Part shown: one piece after another, positions 50,690 to 62,490 of the stretch
Numbering within the stretch: the first letter of the stretch is position 1
Layout of the letters: each line of letters begins with the position of its first letter
Assembly: GCA_017311185.1 (NCBI GenBank)
Contig: JAESUZ010005167.1
Location: forward strand, 124,001-188,000
DNA from: Proteles cristata cristata
Lineage: Eukaryota > Chordata > Mammalia > Carnivora > Hyaenidae
DNA: 64,000 nucleotides
Direction: 5' to 3'
Position numbers and translations under genes: made by a program
The notes under the pieces: model-generated
Database searches by the model: none
What the model was told of the DNA's origin: nothing
Seen by the model: the letters and a program-made list of their open reading frames with translations, nothing else

Positions 50690-50830
50690 ACTAGTGCTCA
50701 GCACATGACTTCCTCTTGTTCTGAGCACAGTTCTGGACACAGATATGGACACTCCCATTTTACTGAAGGAAACCAGCCCAGGGTCACACAGCTGGTAAGC
50801 AGCACAGCTGGATCTCAAACTCTAGGCTGC
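50690..50830 (+). repeat. MIR, sense
   Basis: GGACACTCCCATTTTACTGA ... CCCAGGGTCACACAGCTGGT ... GCTGGATCTCAAACTCTAGG is clear MIR text. Confidence 0.75.
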
Positions 50831-52091
50831 TGTCCCTGCTCTGAGGGTGGGCTGGGCTCCCCAGATGGGAGGCTGACATTGACTTTGGAGCCACTTCCTC
50901 ACCTCTGTGAACGATCTCACTTGTTCAAGGCCTCCCAAACTCTGTTCACTTCTTCTTCTTTCCCTGGTCCCTGCTGCAGTTACAATCAGGGTGACCCTGG
51001 CCACCCTTCATGGAATTCCCTAGACCCCATTAAAATCAGAGCCTGTCTCCCATTCACTTTAGGGCCAGTCTAACTCCATCCTTTTTGTAGCTGGTCTCTC
51101 CTTGTATAACCAGGACAGCCCAAACATGGGGCTCTTGAGGCAGGCAGCAACATCTAAAGGGAATGTAACACTATTGATATTTCACTCCTGTTTTGTTTTG
51201 GCTTTGCTTGCTTTTTATGGCTTCTTTGCATTTAGGTTGGAGGCCTTGCTTTGCTGTGTTGGCAGTGTCAGAATGGTTCTCCATGTTACAATCAATTTAC
51301 ATACAAATAAAAGTGAGGGGATCCAGAGCAATGATCTTCAGCTGCCTTGGGCCTGAAGGAGTTGGGGAAACATTGTGTCAATCATGTAGAGAAACTATTT
51401 AGGAAGCTCAGCTGAGGACAGAGTCCAGGAAAGGAGATCGCAGTGGGTTTGTCTAGTCACCTGGGTTGCTGGCCCCTGCGCACCTGCTTGGCCCTCCCCA
51501 CCCAGCACACCTGGTGCTGCCAATAGTCTGGGTGTTGTCCTTTGTCCCCTAGGAGAGAAGCTGGTGAACTATTTCTCTTAAAATGCTCTCATTCCTGGAG
51601 ATCCCACGTGAGTTACCTCGATTTCCCCCCTTCAAGGGTCTTAACGTACATCCCATGCTAACAGGTAGAAGGGTCACACAGATAAGTGACAGATGTACCA
51701 ATGTTTGTGGTGTTAAAATGTCTATATCAATTAGGGATGGTGTGGGGACCAGACAGTCTTCTCACACCAATATACCAGGATATTCCAGGCCAGGAGACAT
51801 GTTTTTTACAATTTTATCATGCTCATATCATTGAGTTCAAACATGACCCTTTTTCTTTGGGATTTCTTGACTCATATTTGACTCAGTAAGGAACTTCTCA
51901 ATTTCTAAACATATGGGAATTTCTGTTACCCTTTTATGAGTGATTTCTAGCACATTCTTTACCAAAAATTGCTCTCTGTAATGTCATTACTCTGAATTCA
52001 TTTCCCTCCTTTGAAATTTCCCTTTTGACCACAATAGGGTGAATTTTTATAACTGTATCCTCTGTGCCTAAAGTTAATGTATCCTCTACAG
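50831..52091. other. Intergenic, nothing recognised
   Basis: No exon or young repeat. It may contain old decayed elements. Confidence 0.4.
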
Positions 52092-53816
52092 TGTTATGTA
52101 CCAATTCTAGTAGGCTTCTGGTGGAGTCTGTCGGGTTTTCTATGTAGAGTATCATGTCGTCTGTGAAAAGTGAGAGTCTGACTTCTTCTTTGCCAATTCT
52201 GATGCCTTTTATTTCCTTTCGTTGTTTGATGGCTGATGCTAGGAATTTTAGCACTATGTTGAACAACAGTGGTGAGAGTGGACATCTCTGTTGTGTTCCT
52301 GATTTCAGGGGGAAAGCTCTCAATTTTTCCTCGTTGAGGATGATGTTAGCTGAAGGCTTCTCATAGATGGCTTTATGATGTGTAAGTAAGTTCCTTCTAT
52401 CCCGACTTTCTTGACGGTCTTTATTAAGAAGGGATGCTGTATTTTATCAAATGCCTTTTCTGCATCAATCGACAGGATCACATGGTTTTTTTCTTTTCTT
52501 TTGTGGATGTGATGTATCACACATTGATTGATTTGCGAATATTGAACCAACCCTGGAATCCAGGAATGAAACCCACTTGATTTTGGTGGATAATTATTTT
52601 TATGTGCTTTTGAATTCGTTTTGCAAGTATCTTGTTGAGGATTTTTGCATCTGTATTCAACAAGGATATTGGCCTGTAGTTCTCTTTTTTTTTTTTTGCT
52701 GGATTCTGTCTGGCTTGGGAATCAGAGTATGCTGGCTTCATAAAATGAGTCGGGAGTTTTCCTTCAATTTCTATTTTTTGGAATATTTTGAGAAGAATGG
52801 GATTAATTCTGTTTTAAATGTCTGGTAGAATTCCCCAGGGAAGCCATCTTGCCCAAGGCTCTTATTTGTTGGGAGATTTTTGATAACTGATTTGATTTCT
52901 TCACTAGTTATGGGTCTGTTCAGATTTTATATCTGATCCTGTGTGAATTTTGGTAGTGAGTGTGTGTTTAGGAATGTGTCCATTTCTTCTAAGTTGTCCA
53001 ATGTGTTGGCATATAATTTTTCATAGTATTCCCTGATAATTGCTTGTATTTCTGAGGGGTTGGTTGTAATAAGTCCATTTTCATTCATGATTTTGTCTAT
53101 TTGAGTGCTCTCTCTTTTCTGTTTGAGAAGCCTGGCTAGAGGTTGTCAATTTTGTTTAGGTTTTCAAAAAACCACGTCTTGGTTTCATTTGTCTCTTCAC
53201 CTGTTTCTTTGGTTTCTAAATGGTTTATTTCTGTCCTGATTTTTATTATTTCTCTCCTTCTAATATGTTTGGGGTGCTCCTGTTGCTCTTCTTCTAGTTG
53301 ATTTTGGTGCGCTGTTAGATTTTGCACTCCTGCTTTTTCTAATTTCTTGAAATCGGCCTGGAGTGCACTGTACTTTCCTCTTAGGACTGCCTTCACCAAA
53401 TCCCATAGAGTTTGGATTGTTGTGGTTTCATTTTCATTTGTTTCCATATATTTTCTAATTTCTTCTCTGTTTGCCTGATTGGCCCATTCGTTCTTTAGTA
53501 GGGTGTTCTTTAACCTCCATGTTTTTGGAGGTTTTCCCAACTTCTTCCTGTGATTGATTTCGAGTTTCATAGCGTTGTGATCTGAAAGTGTGCATGGTAT
53601 GATCTCAGTTCTTTCATATTTATTGAGGGCTGCCTTATGTTCCAGTATGTGATCTATCTTGGAGAATGTGCCATGCAAACTTTAGAAGAACGTGAGTTCA
53701 ATAGGATCAAGATGTAGAGTTCTAAATATATCTGTCAAATCCATCTGGTCCAATGTGTCATTTAAGTCCATTGTGTCTTTATTGATTTTTCTGTCTAGTT
53801 GATCTATCCATTGCTG
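52092..53816 (-). mobile_element. Internal L1 fragment (ORF2 endonuclease-RT), antisense
   Basis: It starts abruptly at ACCAATTCTAGTAGGCTTCT and ends at GATCTATCCATTGCTGTA. There is no L1 3'UTR and no 5'UTR, so it is either truncated at both ends or the remnant of a deletion. Confidence 0.92.
52094..53816 (-). pseudogene. L1 ORF2 fragment, broken
   Basis: RT pieces at 51934-52323 ([20 protein letters not shown], with TDD in place of the usual FADD text), 52320-52550 and 52517-52741, then an endonuclease-to-linker piece at 53136-53678. Frames are broken between pieces. Confidence 0.9.
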
Positions 53817-54440
53817 TACATGTGGACACATATATGGATATAGCTGTGGGATTCAGATGGTTTGTGTTCAAGATCCGGATGTTCTATCTGCTTTGACTTA
53901 CTAAGAGAGGGTTAAACCTTCCTCTCTGCTTGTGTATTTGATTGTTCTTGCTGTTCTGCCCTCCTTTGCCTTCTCTGTTGTTCAGCCATTGCCCATGGAA
54001 ATGGGAGTTCAGAAAGGAAGGAGAGAGCGCCCAGAAGAGGTGACAGGAATCTGGGTTGAGATGGCCCAGAAACCAGAAGGTCTCTCAAGGTTCCAGTGAA
54101 GAACTGCTGTTAAGATGACATAAGGTGGTGCACAAGGCAGGAAGAGGCTTTTAAAAATGAGGTCATGTGAGTTGTCCATATTGCTCTACCAGAGGCAAAG
54201 GTGGCTGATTGGTTGAGAGAGAAAATAAAGGTTCCACTCTGTTAAGGAAATGCTCAGATAGTTGAAGGCTTGAAGGTAAATGGATCCTCCTCTGCTCCAC
54301 CTGCTACTTTGCCCTGCTCACCTAGTGGTTGATTGACCTGCTGACCAACTAACCTGACTGAACCTCACCTCCTTTTTCCCCTCTAGTACTTGATCAGATC
54401 CTGGTACTGTTCCTGACACCCTTCTTCTCCTGTTTCACCC
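53817..54440. other. Sequence upstream of the candidate gene
   Basis: Unique-looking. Purine-rich motifs such as AGGAAG occur (for example near 54140), but no element can be claimed. Confidence 0.4.
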
Positions 54441-54457
54441 CCTCCTCAGTCCCATCC

Positions 54458-54468
54458 CTATTTAAACC
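54458..54468 (+). promoter_or_regulatory. TATA-like element before the candidate signal-peptide exon
   Basis: CTATTTAAACC about 115-125 bases before the ATG at 54583, followed by a C/T-rich stretch. This would suit a TATA promoter, but an AG at 54541-54542 could equally be a splice acceptor. Confidence 0.3.
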
Positions 54469-54582
54469 CTGCCCCCATCTGTAACTAACACCCTCACTTT
54501 CCCACTCCCTCCTCACTCCTCCTACCCGTTCTTTGTCTCCAGGTCGACCCTGGACCCTAGTGCTCCCTGAAAGGACCAGGAC

Positions 54583-54648
54583 ATGGAGGTGCAGAGGCTA
54601 CTCTTCTGGTTCCTTGTGCTCAGGTGTCCTAGTTACCTAAACACAAAT
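54583..54648 (+). CDS. Candidate unrecognised gene, exon 1 (signal-peptide-like)
   Basis: ATG then MEVQRLLFWFLVLRCPSYL, a charged N-terminus followed by a hydrophobic core as in a secretory signal peptide, 22 codons ending before donor GTGAGT, phase 0. I do not recognise the protein. Its link to the exons below is inferred only from strand, spacing and phase. Confidence 0.35.
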
Positions 54649-57435
54649 GTGAGTAAACATAGGACATTGGTGGACTCTTCCTTCATACTGTGTTCTTCCA
54701 CTCTGGGGTTAAACAACAGCTCTCCCATGTGACTTGTGATGAGAACTTCAGAAGAACGTCATTTCTTCCTAAAGACTGAGGACCACAGGGCAGGTTTCTC
54801 CACCAGCCTGAAGTGGTTGTGGCCACAGCTGTCCACATCAAGTTCTGGGTCCTGACTGTGCTGCTTTGGCATAAGAGCAGCGTTGGCAGGATGGAAACCT
54901 GAACTAAGTAGATTTATAGTGTCGAGAAGGAAGGATTTGTGAGGATACCAAAAGCTACTGAGCTGATTGTTCTAATAGGTGTTTCTGTGACCTGGGGATT
55001 GTTTCATTAAAGTTGTATTTTAAAATGTCAGGAAGTCTTATTTCATAGGAACTGTGGGTATTAGACTGGCTCCTGGAAGCCCTGTCCAGATCCTGCTTCA
55101 AGCCTTGTTAGTTCAGGGTCCATATTACGTGTAGTTTGCTTTCCTATCAGCACATTGGTCCTATTTGTGAAGTTTGGTAGCCTCAGAACTGTGGTATTTG
55201 GAGAACTGGTGTTGGTACTAGAGTGTTAGAAAGTGAAATGTCCTCTGTACTCTGTGCTTCCTGGTTTGTTGACTTTTAGCAAATGTTGCATCAGCCCTTT
55301 GCTTCTGGTTTGGAGGCTGCCCCCATGGACTCTGTCCAACTGTGTTGATGGGAGCCTCATAAGCCCAGCAGAAACTAAGTGGCCACATCCTGCTTGGACA
55401 TTTACAATAGGAAAATCACTAGGCATGATGTGGTCAGGAAATGAGTGAATTATTGTCCTTTCTTTAGCCAAGTATGTGTACAATATTGATTTGCTGAAAG
55501 CAAAAAGTCTTGAGTGTCTTTAGAATTGTCCAGACATAAAGAAATGTCTTGTTCCCAGTGTGAAATTTTCACTCTATCATTAAAATGAAAAACCTGTACC
55601 CCTGGGAGATACCGATAGACAGACAGACATGGAATGCCCATAGAGATAGACTTCTTTAGATGAGCATGCACCAGATTCTTGGAGTGGGATCTGAAAGCCC
55701 CAGTAGTCAAGAATAACCCTTGCATTGAGGCAGAATCATCCCACATGAATACCTCCAGTCTAAATAAAATCTATTCTGTTTCTTTTGAGTCTAAAAAGGA
55801 GGAAATTTCTTGGTCGTCTTTTTTGGAATTTTTCCCCTCTACATGGGCTACATCTAGTAGATGAGTTCATCTCTCTCTCCCTACCTCATCTCTCAATTCC
55901 TGCATACCCTAACTTGTCTTGCATTTCCCATCTCCACCTGATCATGGCCATTGTCAGTGAGAACCTAGTGTTACTGGCCCCATTGGATCTAACCTACTGA
56001 TACCAGCATTCATTTAACTGCCAGATGCATCAAGAGGGCCCATGACTGGGGATGTTTTACTTTCATGAGAAGGGGACCTCTGTCTTCTGTGACTTTGATC
56101 CCCATGCCTAACAGTTATACTACATACAGCTACTTCTCTCTTTCAGAGCAGTGGCGACTCAAAGACAGGGTATATTTCCCTCCGGCACACATTTTGGTGA
56201 CCTCATCTCTGAGAGCTGAAGATGAAAATGTTATGGATTTCTGAGGCTCCTTTCTAAAGTAGTTCATTTGCACAAAATTCAGCTAGGTATGTGAATTAGT
56301 GTGAATGTCATTGTGAGTGTATTTGCTCCTAAAATACTGGTAAGTCTATTTTTTGTAAAATGATATGTGTTCTTTTGCTTTGGTGACCATATCCCAGAAT
56401 TTCGTATTCTTTTAGAAGTTAATTTTCAGAGTTGCTATTGATTCATGTCGGTACAATCCTGGGAAATAGGAACATGATTTCCTGTTATTGTGTATTTCAA
56501 GATGTGTGTTCAAGGAACTTCAGATCTCATAGATACGATCACGATATACAAGATCACTTGATCAAGCAAATATTTATGTACCTCAGAAATCTGACATTTT
56601 GGGCTGTGGTTCAGAATCAAAGTGAACATTGAAAGAAAACCTCAATATCTTATAAACTAAACAATAATTTATAATTTATTTCGGATGGTCTAATTATCCT
56701 GTATTCTTATAATAGCAGCTGTCCATCTCCCACTTATGTCTATATCTATAACCACCTGCCTATAGAACATTCTCATTTGTATCTTTAGTACAATTTTTAT
56801 TGTTACTTTCTCCCTTCTGCTATAAATTTTTGGTGTTTTCAGAGATTACCAAAGGATTTTTTCCAGGTTCTTCATGAATGTACAATAGAAGTCCTTGGCT
56901 TCTTATCTACTATAAGTTTGCATTTCTTTACATTTCCTATTTTTAGTTGGTTTATAAATACTTAAGTTTTGTTAACACATGGTTGCAATGTGTTTGTCAG
57001 CGAAATAAAATCTCTAAGAGTGGCCTATTAGAGTTTTCCTAAAGCATAAGTGTGGTATAATTTTTATATAAAACAGCACCTTTTTATAGAATACAGTTTG
57101 TTGATATGTGACATACGTAAGCAATAATGAAACCATCACCACAGTAAGAGAGTCAAGATACTCATCATTCCCAAAAGATTGTCCCTGATCCTTTGTAGGC
57201 CTTCTGTCTTCCTTCCCCATGAAGAATCACTTGGGAGGTGTGCTTACCTCCTGGAAACTGGTTTAGGGTTTGTAAAGATGATTCTTTGTGGCGGGTATAT
57301 TATATATGTATTTGAGATTCCTCTTTATCTCCAATATTATTTCAGTTTCTCCATATTTTGCCTGACCATTTCTGTCCTGGCTCTGATGTATCTGTAATTC
57401 TGTGGAAATATGACATTATAATGACCTCCTGGGAA
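54649..57435. other. Sequence between candidate exons, nothing firm
   Basis: Mostly unique AT-rich sequence. A possible 23-base micro-exon (56147-56169, after CTCTCTTTCAG) has a reading phase that does not fit exon A. Confidence 0.4.
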
Positions 57436-57448
57436 TTAGTACGTTTCT

Positions 57449-57651
57449 TTTCTTTTTTTTTTTTCAAATAGTTTATTGTCAAATAAGTTTCCACATAACA
57501 CCCAGTGCTCATCCCCACAAGTGCCCTCCTCCATGCCCATTCCCTTTCCCCCCCACATCCATCAGTCCTCAGTTTTTGTCAGCATTCAAGAGTCTCTCAT
57601 GGTTTGCCTCTCTCCCTTTCCCCCACCATTTCCTCCATCTTCTCCCCCTTG
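57449..57651 (-). mobile_element. 5'-truncated L1, antisense
   Basis: Only the last 200 bases of L1 (CAAATAGTTTATTGTCAAAT ... TTCTCCCCCTTG), flanked by a perfect 13-base TSD TTAGTACGTTTCT (57436-57448, 57652-57664). Recent insertion. Confidence 0.95.
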
Positions 57652-57762
57652 TTAGTACGTTTCTAATTTAACTCTGGAGAACTGTCCTTAGCACTTCATG
57701 TGTGTGAGTATAGTGGTCCTCAGAATCCCTAAACACATGTTTTTCCATGTTGGCTTTTTCAG

Positions 57763-57798
57763 ATCACGGTTCAAGAGAAAAAAGCTCAGGACAACTGG
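57763..57798 (+). CDS. Candidate unrecognised gene, small exon A
   Basis: 12 codons (ITVQEKKAQDNW) between acceptor GGCTTTTTCAG and donor GTAAGT, phase 0 on both sides. It is similar in DNA at its start to the next exon (GATCACGGTTCAAGAG / GATCAAGATTCGAATG). Short charged exons like these occur in the juxtamembrane parts of some immune receptors; that is only an analogy. Confidence 0.35.
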
Positions 57799-57880
57799 GT
57801 AAGTGTTTTCTTTTTTCTTCCTCTCTCTCTTTGGTGCATAGTCTGGCATGACTGAAGGTGGATGTGTTTTGTTCTCCCAG

Positions 57881-57928
57881 ATCAAGATTCGAATGTGGGA
57901 GAGAGAGATGGCAGAGCAGAGCCAGGAG
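57881..57928 (+). CDS. Candidate unrecognised gene, small exon B
   Basis: 16 codons (IKIRMWEREMAEQSQE) from acceptor TTGTTCTCCCAG to a weaker donor GTCACC, phase 0. The intron between exons A and B would be only 82 bases. If the donor is not used, the frame runs on to VTYLKYSVGA and a stop. Confidence 0.3.
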
Positions 57929-58069
57929 GTCACCTACTTGAAATACAGTGTGGGAGCTTGATATGTGTTTTTATGGATATTTCAAGGGATGGCAGCTCTG
58001 CTGTTTAGTGTCTAGTAGATATGTGGTGTTGCAACTCTTATGGAAGTCCATTCTTTTTCTTTATCCAAG

Positions 58070-58163
58070 ATTGGACATGATGGAAGGAAAGAGGCTGATG
58101 ACGGATACATGAGGCAGAAACCAGTGACTGGAAGAACAGAGATGCAGAACCCTCCAAGGAGAG
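58070..58163 (+). CDS. Candidate unrecognised gene, exon C
   Basis: 94 nt, phase 0 in and phase 1 out. It reads IGHDGRKEADDGYMRQKPV and on to ..EMQNPPRR, with acceptor TTTATCCAAG and strong donor GTAAGG. Hydrophilic; no domain recognised. Confidence 0.4.
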
Positions 58164-58855
58164 GTAAGGGGCACATAATGACATGCAGCAGCCTAATTTC
58201 TCCTGTGCGGCGTGTTGTGTGGGTGATCATCCTTTGGCCCGGAAAGAGTCACAGGCACTAAAGACAGAAGGTGGTCTGAAGGGGTGACAGAAGGGTGTTC
58301 TCCTCTACTGCCCCAGGGAGCTGGGCCTCTGTCCCTCTGATTGGTAGAACTCATGCCCTCCCCAAATGTGGACCTTCCCACCCCCTCTTCCCCAACCCCT
58401 TAACTAGGAGACGAGCCTGGAGGGGATGATTGGATCTGGGCTTCAGCTTCTGTCCCACCTTGACTCAACATGAAGACTTTATTTTAATTTTATTTAAGGA
58501 GAAGCTCGTTTCATTACTATTTTCAATGTTCTGAAATTTTTGTTTTATTTTTTTGTGAACCGTAGCTCTACATTCTTAAGTTCAAGTTCCATATGGTTTA
58601 GCCCTCGGAGGTATCAGTGCAATACTGCAGTTTTATTGCTAAATTTCATAGTTTGCTCTTCTCACTAGTATCAGTCTAAGTAAATTTCTCTTCAGTCATA
58701 GTTACATAATACCAACATACACATGGAAGGCAGCTTATAGATATGCTGAAAGGTTGAACAATCTGCCTGGAGCCAGAAGAAATAATCTGTTGAGGGTTCT
58801 TGGATGTAATCCACCAATTGGTACTCTCACTTTCATTCTTTTTTAAATCTTTTTA
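58164..58855. other. Sequence between candidate exons C and D
   Basis: No recognised feature. It ends in the TSD of the following SINE. Confidence 0.4.
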
Positions 58856-59093
58856 TTTTTTTTATTTTTTTTTTAAATTTTTTATTTTAATGTTTTATTT
58901 CTTTCTAGGAGAGAGAGAGACAGCGTGAGCAGGGGAGGGTCAGAGAGAGAGGGAGTCACAGACTGAAACAGGCTCCAGGCTCTGAGCTGGCAGTCAGCAC
59001 AGAGCCCGACGCGGGGCTCGAACCCACGAACCGCGAGATCATGACCTAAGCGAAAGTTGGACGCTTAACCGACTAAGCCACCCAGACGCCCCA
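58856..59093 (-). repeat. CAN-SINE, young subfamily, antisense
   Basis: Perfect 21-base TSD (58835-58855 and 59094-59114, starting ATTCTTTTTTAAATC). It ends GCCACCCAGACGCCCC, with CGAACCGCGAGATCATG and other CpGs intact. Confidence 0.96.
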
Positions 59094-59114
59094 ATTCTTT
59101 TTTAAATCTTTTTA

Positions 59115-59205
59115 AAAGTTTTTTAAATATTTATTTCCTTTTGAGAGAGAGAGAGTGCGAGTTGAGGAGAGGCAGAGAGAAGGAGTAGAAGAATCTGAAG
59201 CTGTA
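59115..59205 (-). repeat. Truncated CAN-SINE tail, antisense
   Basis: TTTAAATATTTATTTCCTTTTGAGAGAGAG ... GAATCTGAAGCTG. The tRNA-like head is missing. Confidence 0.65.
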
Positions 59206-59526
59206 ATGAAATGGTGATTTCCCCTCATGTATACTGAGAAACCTGTTTTAGTGATGACTTCTAAATTGCTAGTTGAGTCTGACCTGACCACAGTTATTTG
59301 ATTAATTATGAAAAATATGAGCCAGGCCACTTTGAGGTCTTTATCAAGGTGAGGGAATGGTTCTCTTCCTTATCCTTGGGGGTCACCCGAGGCATGTGAG
59401 ATACCTCTGCTTCTGGTCAGGGACCTTAGTGTAGGAAAAAGTTTAAGATATTTGAGTATTGAGGTGAGGGCTTCTTCTAATTCCACACAGTGCACTAAAA
59501 GCAGAATAAAACTCTATCCCTTCTAG

Positions 59527-59609
59527 AGCCTTTAGCAGATCCAGAAACTGGTGTGACCTCTGTGAGTTATGGCAGCTCTGACTATACCAAGAATGTTGAC
59601 AAGGACGAG
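59527..59609 (+). CDS. Candidate unrecognised gene, exon D
   Basis: 83 nt, phase 1 in and 0 out, exactly complementary to exon C. It reads EPLADPETGVTSVSYGSSDY then ..NVDKDE. Acceptor TCCCTTCTAG, donor GTAAAT. Tyrosine-containing acidic text resembles a cytoplasmic tail, but this is a guess. Confidence 0.4.
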
Positions 59610-59818
59610 GTAAATGCTGTGGCCATTCTCATTTGTACCTCTTTTGGGAAAACCTCATCTTTCTGTACAGCGTGCTCTACTGGCCTTGTCTCGGTTTGTG
59701 TGTTGTGTGATGTGTCTGCTGGTTATTTTTTTTCCAAATGCTCCCTCTTAACCCAGAGAGTAAGCTTATAGGCTTCTCTGTTTTCATTCAGCTTATCATC
59801 TTTTTGTGGTATGTTTAG

Positions 59819-59842
59819 AATCCTGAAGAACTTACAGGCTGA
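59819..59842 (+). CDS. Candidate unrecognised gene, last exon E
   Basis: NPEELTG and TGA after acceptor TGGTATGTTTAG, in the phase left by exon D. Very short, so chance is possible. An AATAAA at 60783-60788 could serve as its polyadenylation signal. Confidence 0.3.
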   Translation, partial: NPEELTG

Positions 59843-60089
59843 AGACCTTAGGGCTTTTCCCGTATGTTTCTGTAAATAACACGAGGAGGATGACCCCACA
59901 CTCCACACTCAAGTCTCCTGGCCTGGCTGACTCCTTCCAGACCTCCACTCTGTGGGATCATCGTTGTTGTTATTGCACTCTTTTTGGTCAGGTTATTAAT
60001 GTGTTCAGACAGTCCACTTTTCACCAGAACCATGCACTTCCTGGGTGTTTCATATGCGTGTTACATGTAACCTATGGTCATGCCTGAGT

Positions 60090-61330
60090 GGTGTTTGCTT
60101 TCAACCCAGTCAGCTGCAATGTGTCACTTTGCCTGTTCCAGGAATAGTTTGGTCCCTGCGCTGGTAAGGTTCCAGTGTGCTTCTGCCTTGGGCTTGTAGT
60201 TGGGTCTGACCAGATGCATCCATTTGCTGGGGCTATGGTGTCCCCTAACTGCAAGGTGCTTTTTCCGGCCCCTGAGAGGCTCTCATTTTTCAGTAGAGCC
60301 TTCAATCAGCTCAGATGTCTGCCACCAGTCTGTCTGTTGGAGCTGTAGTGACCCCAAAATACAAGGCTTTCTCTTTGTGCAGCCCCTGTGAGGTTTTTAT
60401 TGGTGGTCAGGGCCACCATTCACATCAGGTGTCTGCCCCCGGCCCACTGCGAGGCTGCAGTGCACTGGTGGTATATATGGGTATCTTCCCCTCTCTGCAC
60501 GTTTGGACAGGCTGTCAGAGATGCTTGTAGAAAGAGACATGCCAGGAGCAGCTTTGAAGGGACTCTTTCTTAGTTGGGTAGGACTGGAGGCACAGTCCTC
60601 GGGAGAATGCAGGACAGGGCTCCGGGTGTAGCAAGGTAAGGAAGAGTATTCACACTGGTTCCAGCAAGTGTCTGTGTACCTAGGCTTGGGCAGGGTCAGG
60701 AAATGGCTCCCACCTGGTCTTTCGTTCTTGGAGAAGTCTGCTGGAGACCCCTGTCCCTGCTGGGCATGTTCTGAGATTAGTAAATAAATCATCTGTGTTG
60801 CTGCCTTTCAAAGTGCTACCTCTGTGCTGTATCTGGGCCCAGATTTTTGCTATGATGACTCCTTAAGGGAGGGCACTTGGTTTCCTAGGGCTCAACAGCT
60901 CTCCCAGAACTAAGTCCTCTGATTTTTAAAGTACATGGACTCAAGTCCCGCTGATAATATAAATTCGTGAATTTAAGCCCCATGATATCCAAAGCCAAAT
61001 ATTTGGAGGTTCATCTTCTCAATGCAGGTTCCCCATGTCTGTGTGGGATGGCTGCTGTGGGGTCTGTACCGCTCCCGTCTCTGCCTTTGTGGTCTCCCTC
61101 CCATTTGTGTTTAGTCTCTTGTGCTTGGTGTGAGTTTGTTACCAGACTGCTTTTCCACTCCCCTACCCTTTTCAGTGTAGCTCCTCTGAACAATTAAGTG
61201 TCGACAGTCTCTTCTGTGAGTCCTGGGGAGGTGTTCTGGGTTAGTTTCCCTGATGTGACTGTTTTCTAGCTGTATCCATGAGATGAGGTGAATTAGGACC
61301 CTCCTATTCCACCATTTCCCAGCGTCTTTC
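60090..61330 (-). repeat. Probable decayed 5' region of an old L1-like element
   Basis: GC-richer text with GACTCAAGTCCCGCTGATAA ... ATCCATGAGATGAGG ... CTATTCCACCATTTCCCAG. Its right end resembles the antisense of an L1 5' end (GCCATCTT type). No frame is coding. Family assignment is tentative. Confidence 0.4.
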
Positions 61331-61384
61331 ATGACAGTTTCTTTATTTTTTTCAAATAAACATTGCCTATTTTTATTTATTAAT

Positions 61385-61860
61385 TGTTTAGTTTATTTTT
61401 GTTGTATATGAATAAGAAGAACATCTGAAAAACATGTATACATTATTTTTCAGGAATAGAATGTAGTGATTCATCACTGACATTTAACACCCACTGCTTA
61501 TCCCAACCAGTGTCCTCCTTAATGCCCCTCACACTTTTAGCCCTTCCACCCACACGACTCCCCACTAGGAGCCCTCAGTTTCTTCTCTGTATTTAAGAAT
61601 CTCTTGTGGTTTCTCTCCTCTATGTTTTTATATTACTTTTGCTTCCCTTCCCTTATGTTCATCTGTTCTGTTCTTTAAATTCCACCTATGAATGAAGTCA
61701 TTTGATATTTATCATTCTCAGACTTACTTATTTTGCTTAGCATGATACACTCTAGTTCCATCCCCATTGCTAATGGCAAGATTTCATTCTTTTTGATCAC
61801 TGAGTAGTATTCCACTGAATATATACCCCGCATCTTCTTTATCCATTTATCAGCATGACA
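61385..61860 (-). mobile_element. Old L1 3' end, antisense
   Basis: TTAACACCCACTGCTTATCC ... TCTTGTGGTTTCTCTCC ... TTATTTTGCTTAGCATGATA ... CATCTTCTTTATCCATTTAT. A diverged version of the L1 3' ends seen elsewhere in the window. Confidence 0.85.
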
Positions 61861-62490
61861 GTGTTCTTATTATGACATCCTCTTGTAATGGAAGCATTTC
61901 CTCATGATTGGTTGCATCTGCTTTAAAATCAATATCTAGGGGAAGCATTTTTCTTCTTATATTCTCCCTAGTGTTTCAGGTGTAACATAATTTCCTAGTA
62001 GCATTATAAATCCTTTGAATTTAATGACGAAATAAGATCAAATCTCACCCATCAGTAGCTGTATGATTAGATCGGTCTTCATTGCAACAATCTCTAATTA
62101 CTCTAAATTTGGAAACATCCTAGTATTTGGTCTTCCAGTATGTTCTTCTAATATGTTCTTCCAATATGTGAACTTCTAAGCTTTCAGTTATTTTTGCACA
62201 AAACATAACATCAAAACCGCTCCGAAAACATTCTTCCATTTTAAAAATGATCTTTTCACTTGCAACCATCATGTTGTAAACTATGATAAGTGATTTTTTA
62301 AATCCTCTGTTTGAAAAACAGAATGATGAAGCATCATATCTTCATGCTCACCAATTCTGTTTGCATTCTGTAATATAAATGAATTGAAATGACTATTGTA
62401 CAAATGCGCAGGCTGATTCCCATTTGCATAATATCCTGCCAGTGCCAAACTCTAATGTTTATGCATTTAATTTGCTTTAAAGGAAGTTTT
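61861..62490. other. Intergenic AT-rich sequence, nothing recognised
   Basis: No exon or named repeat. Confidence 0.45.

Noticed and set aside
56147..56169. 23-base micro-exon candidate SSGDSKT
   Set aside because: Good acceptor but its outgoing phase does not match the next candidate exon, and in the alternative phase exon C runs into a stop.
59941..59991. Transmembrane-like stretch LCGIIVVVIALFLV after an AG
   Set aside because: The phase does not fit the preceding candidate exon, the donor (GTTATT) is poor, and it lies after a stop in the candidate gene.
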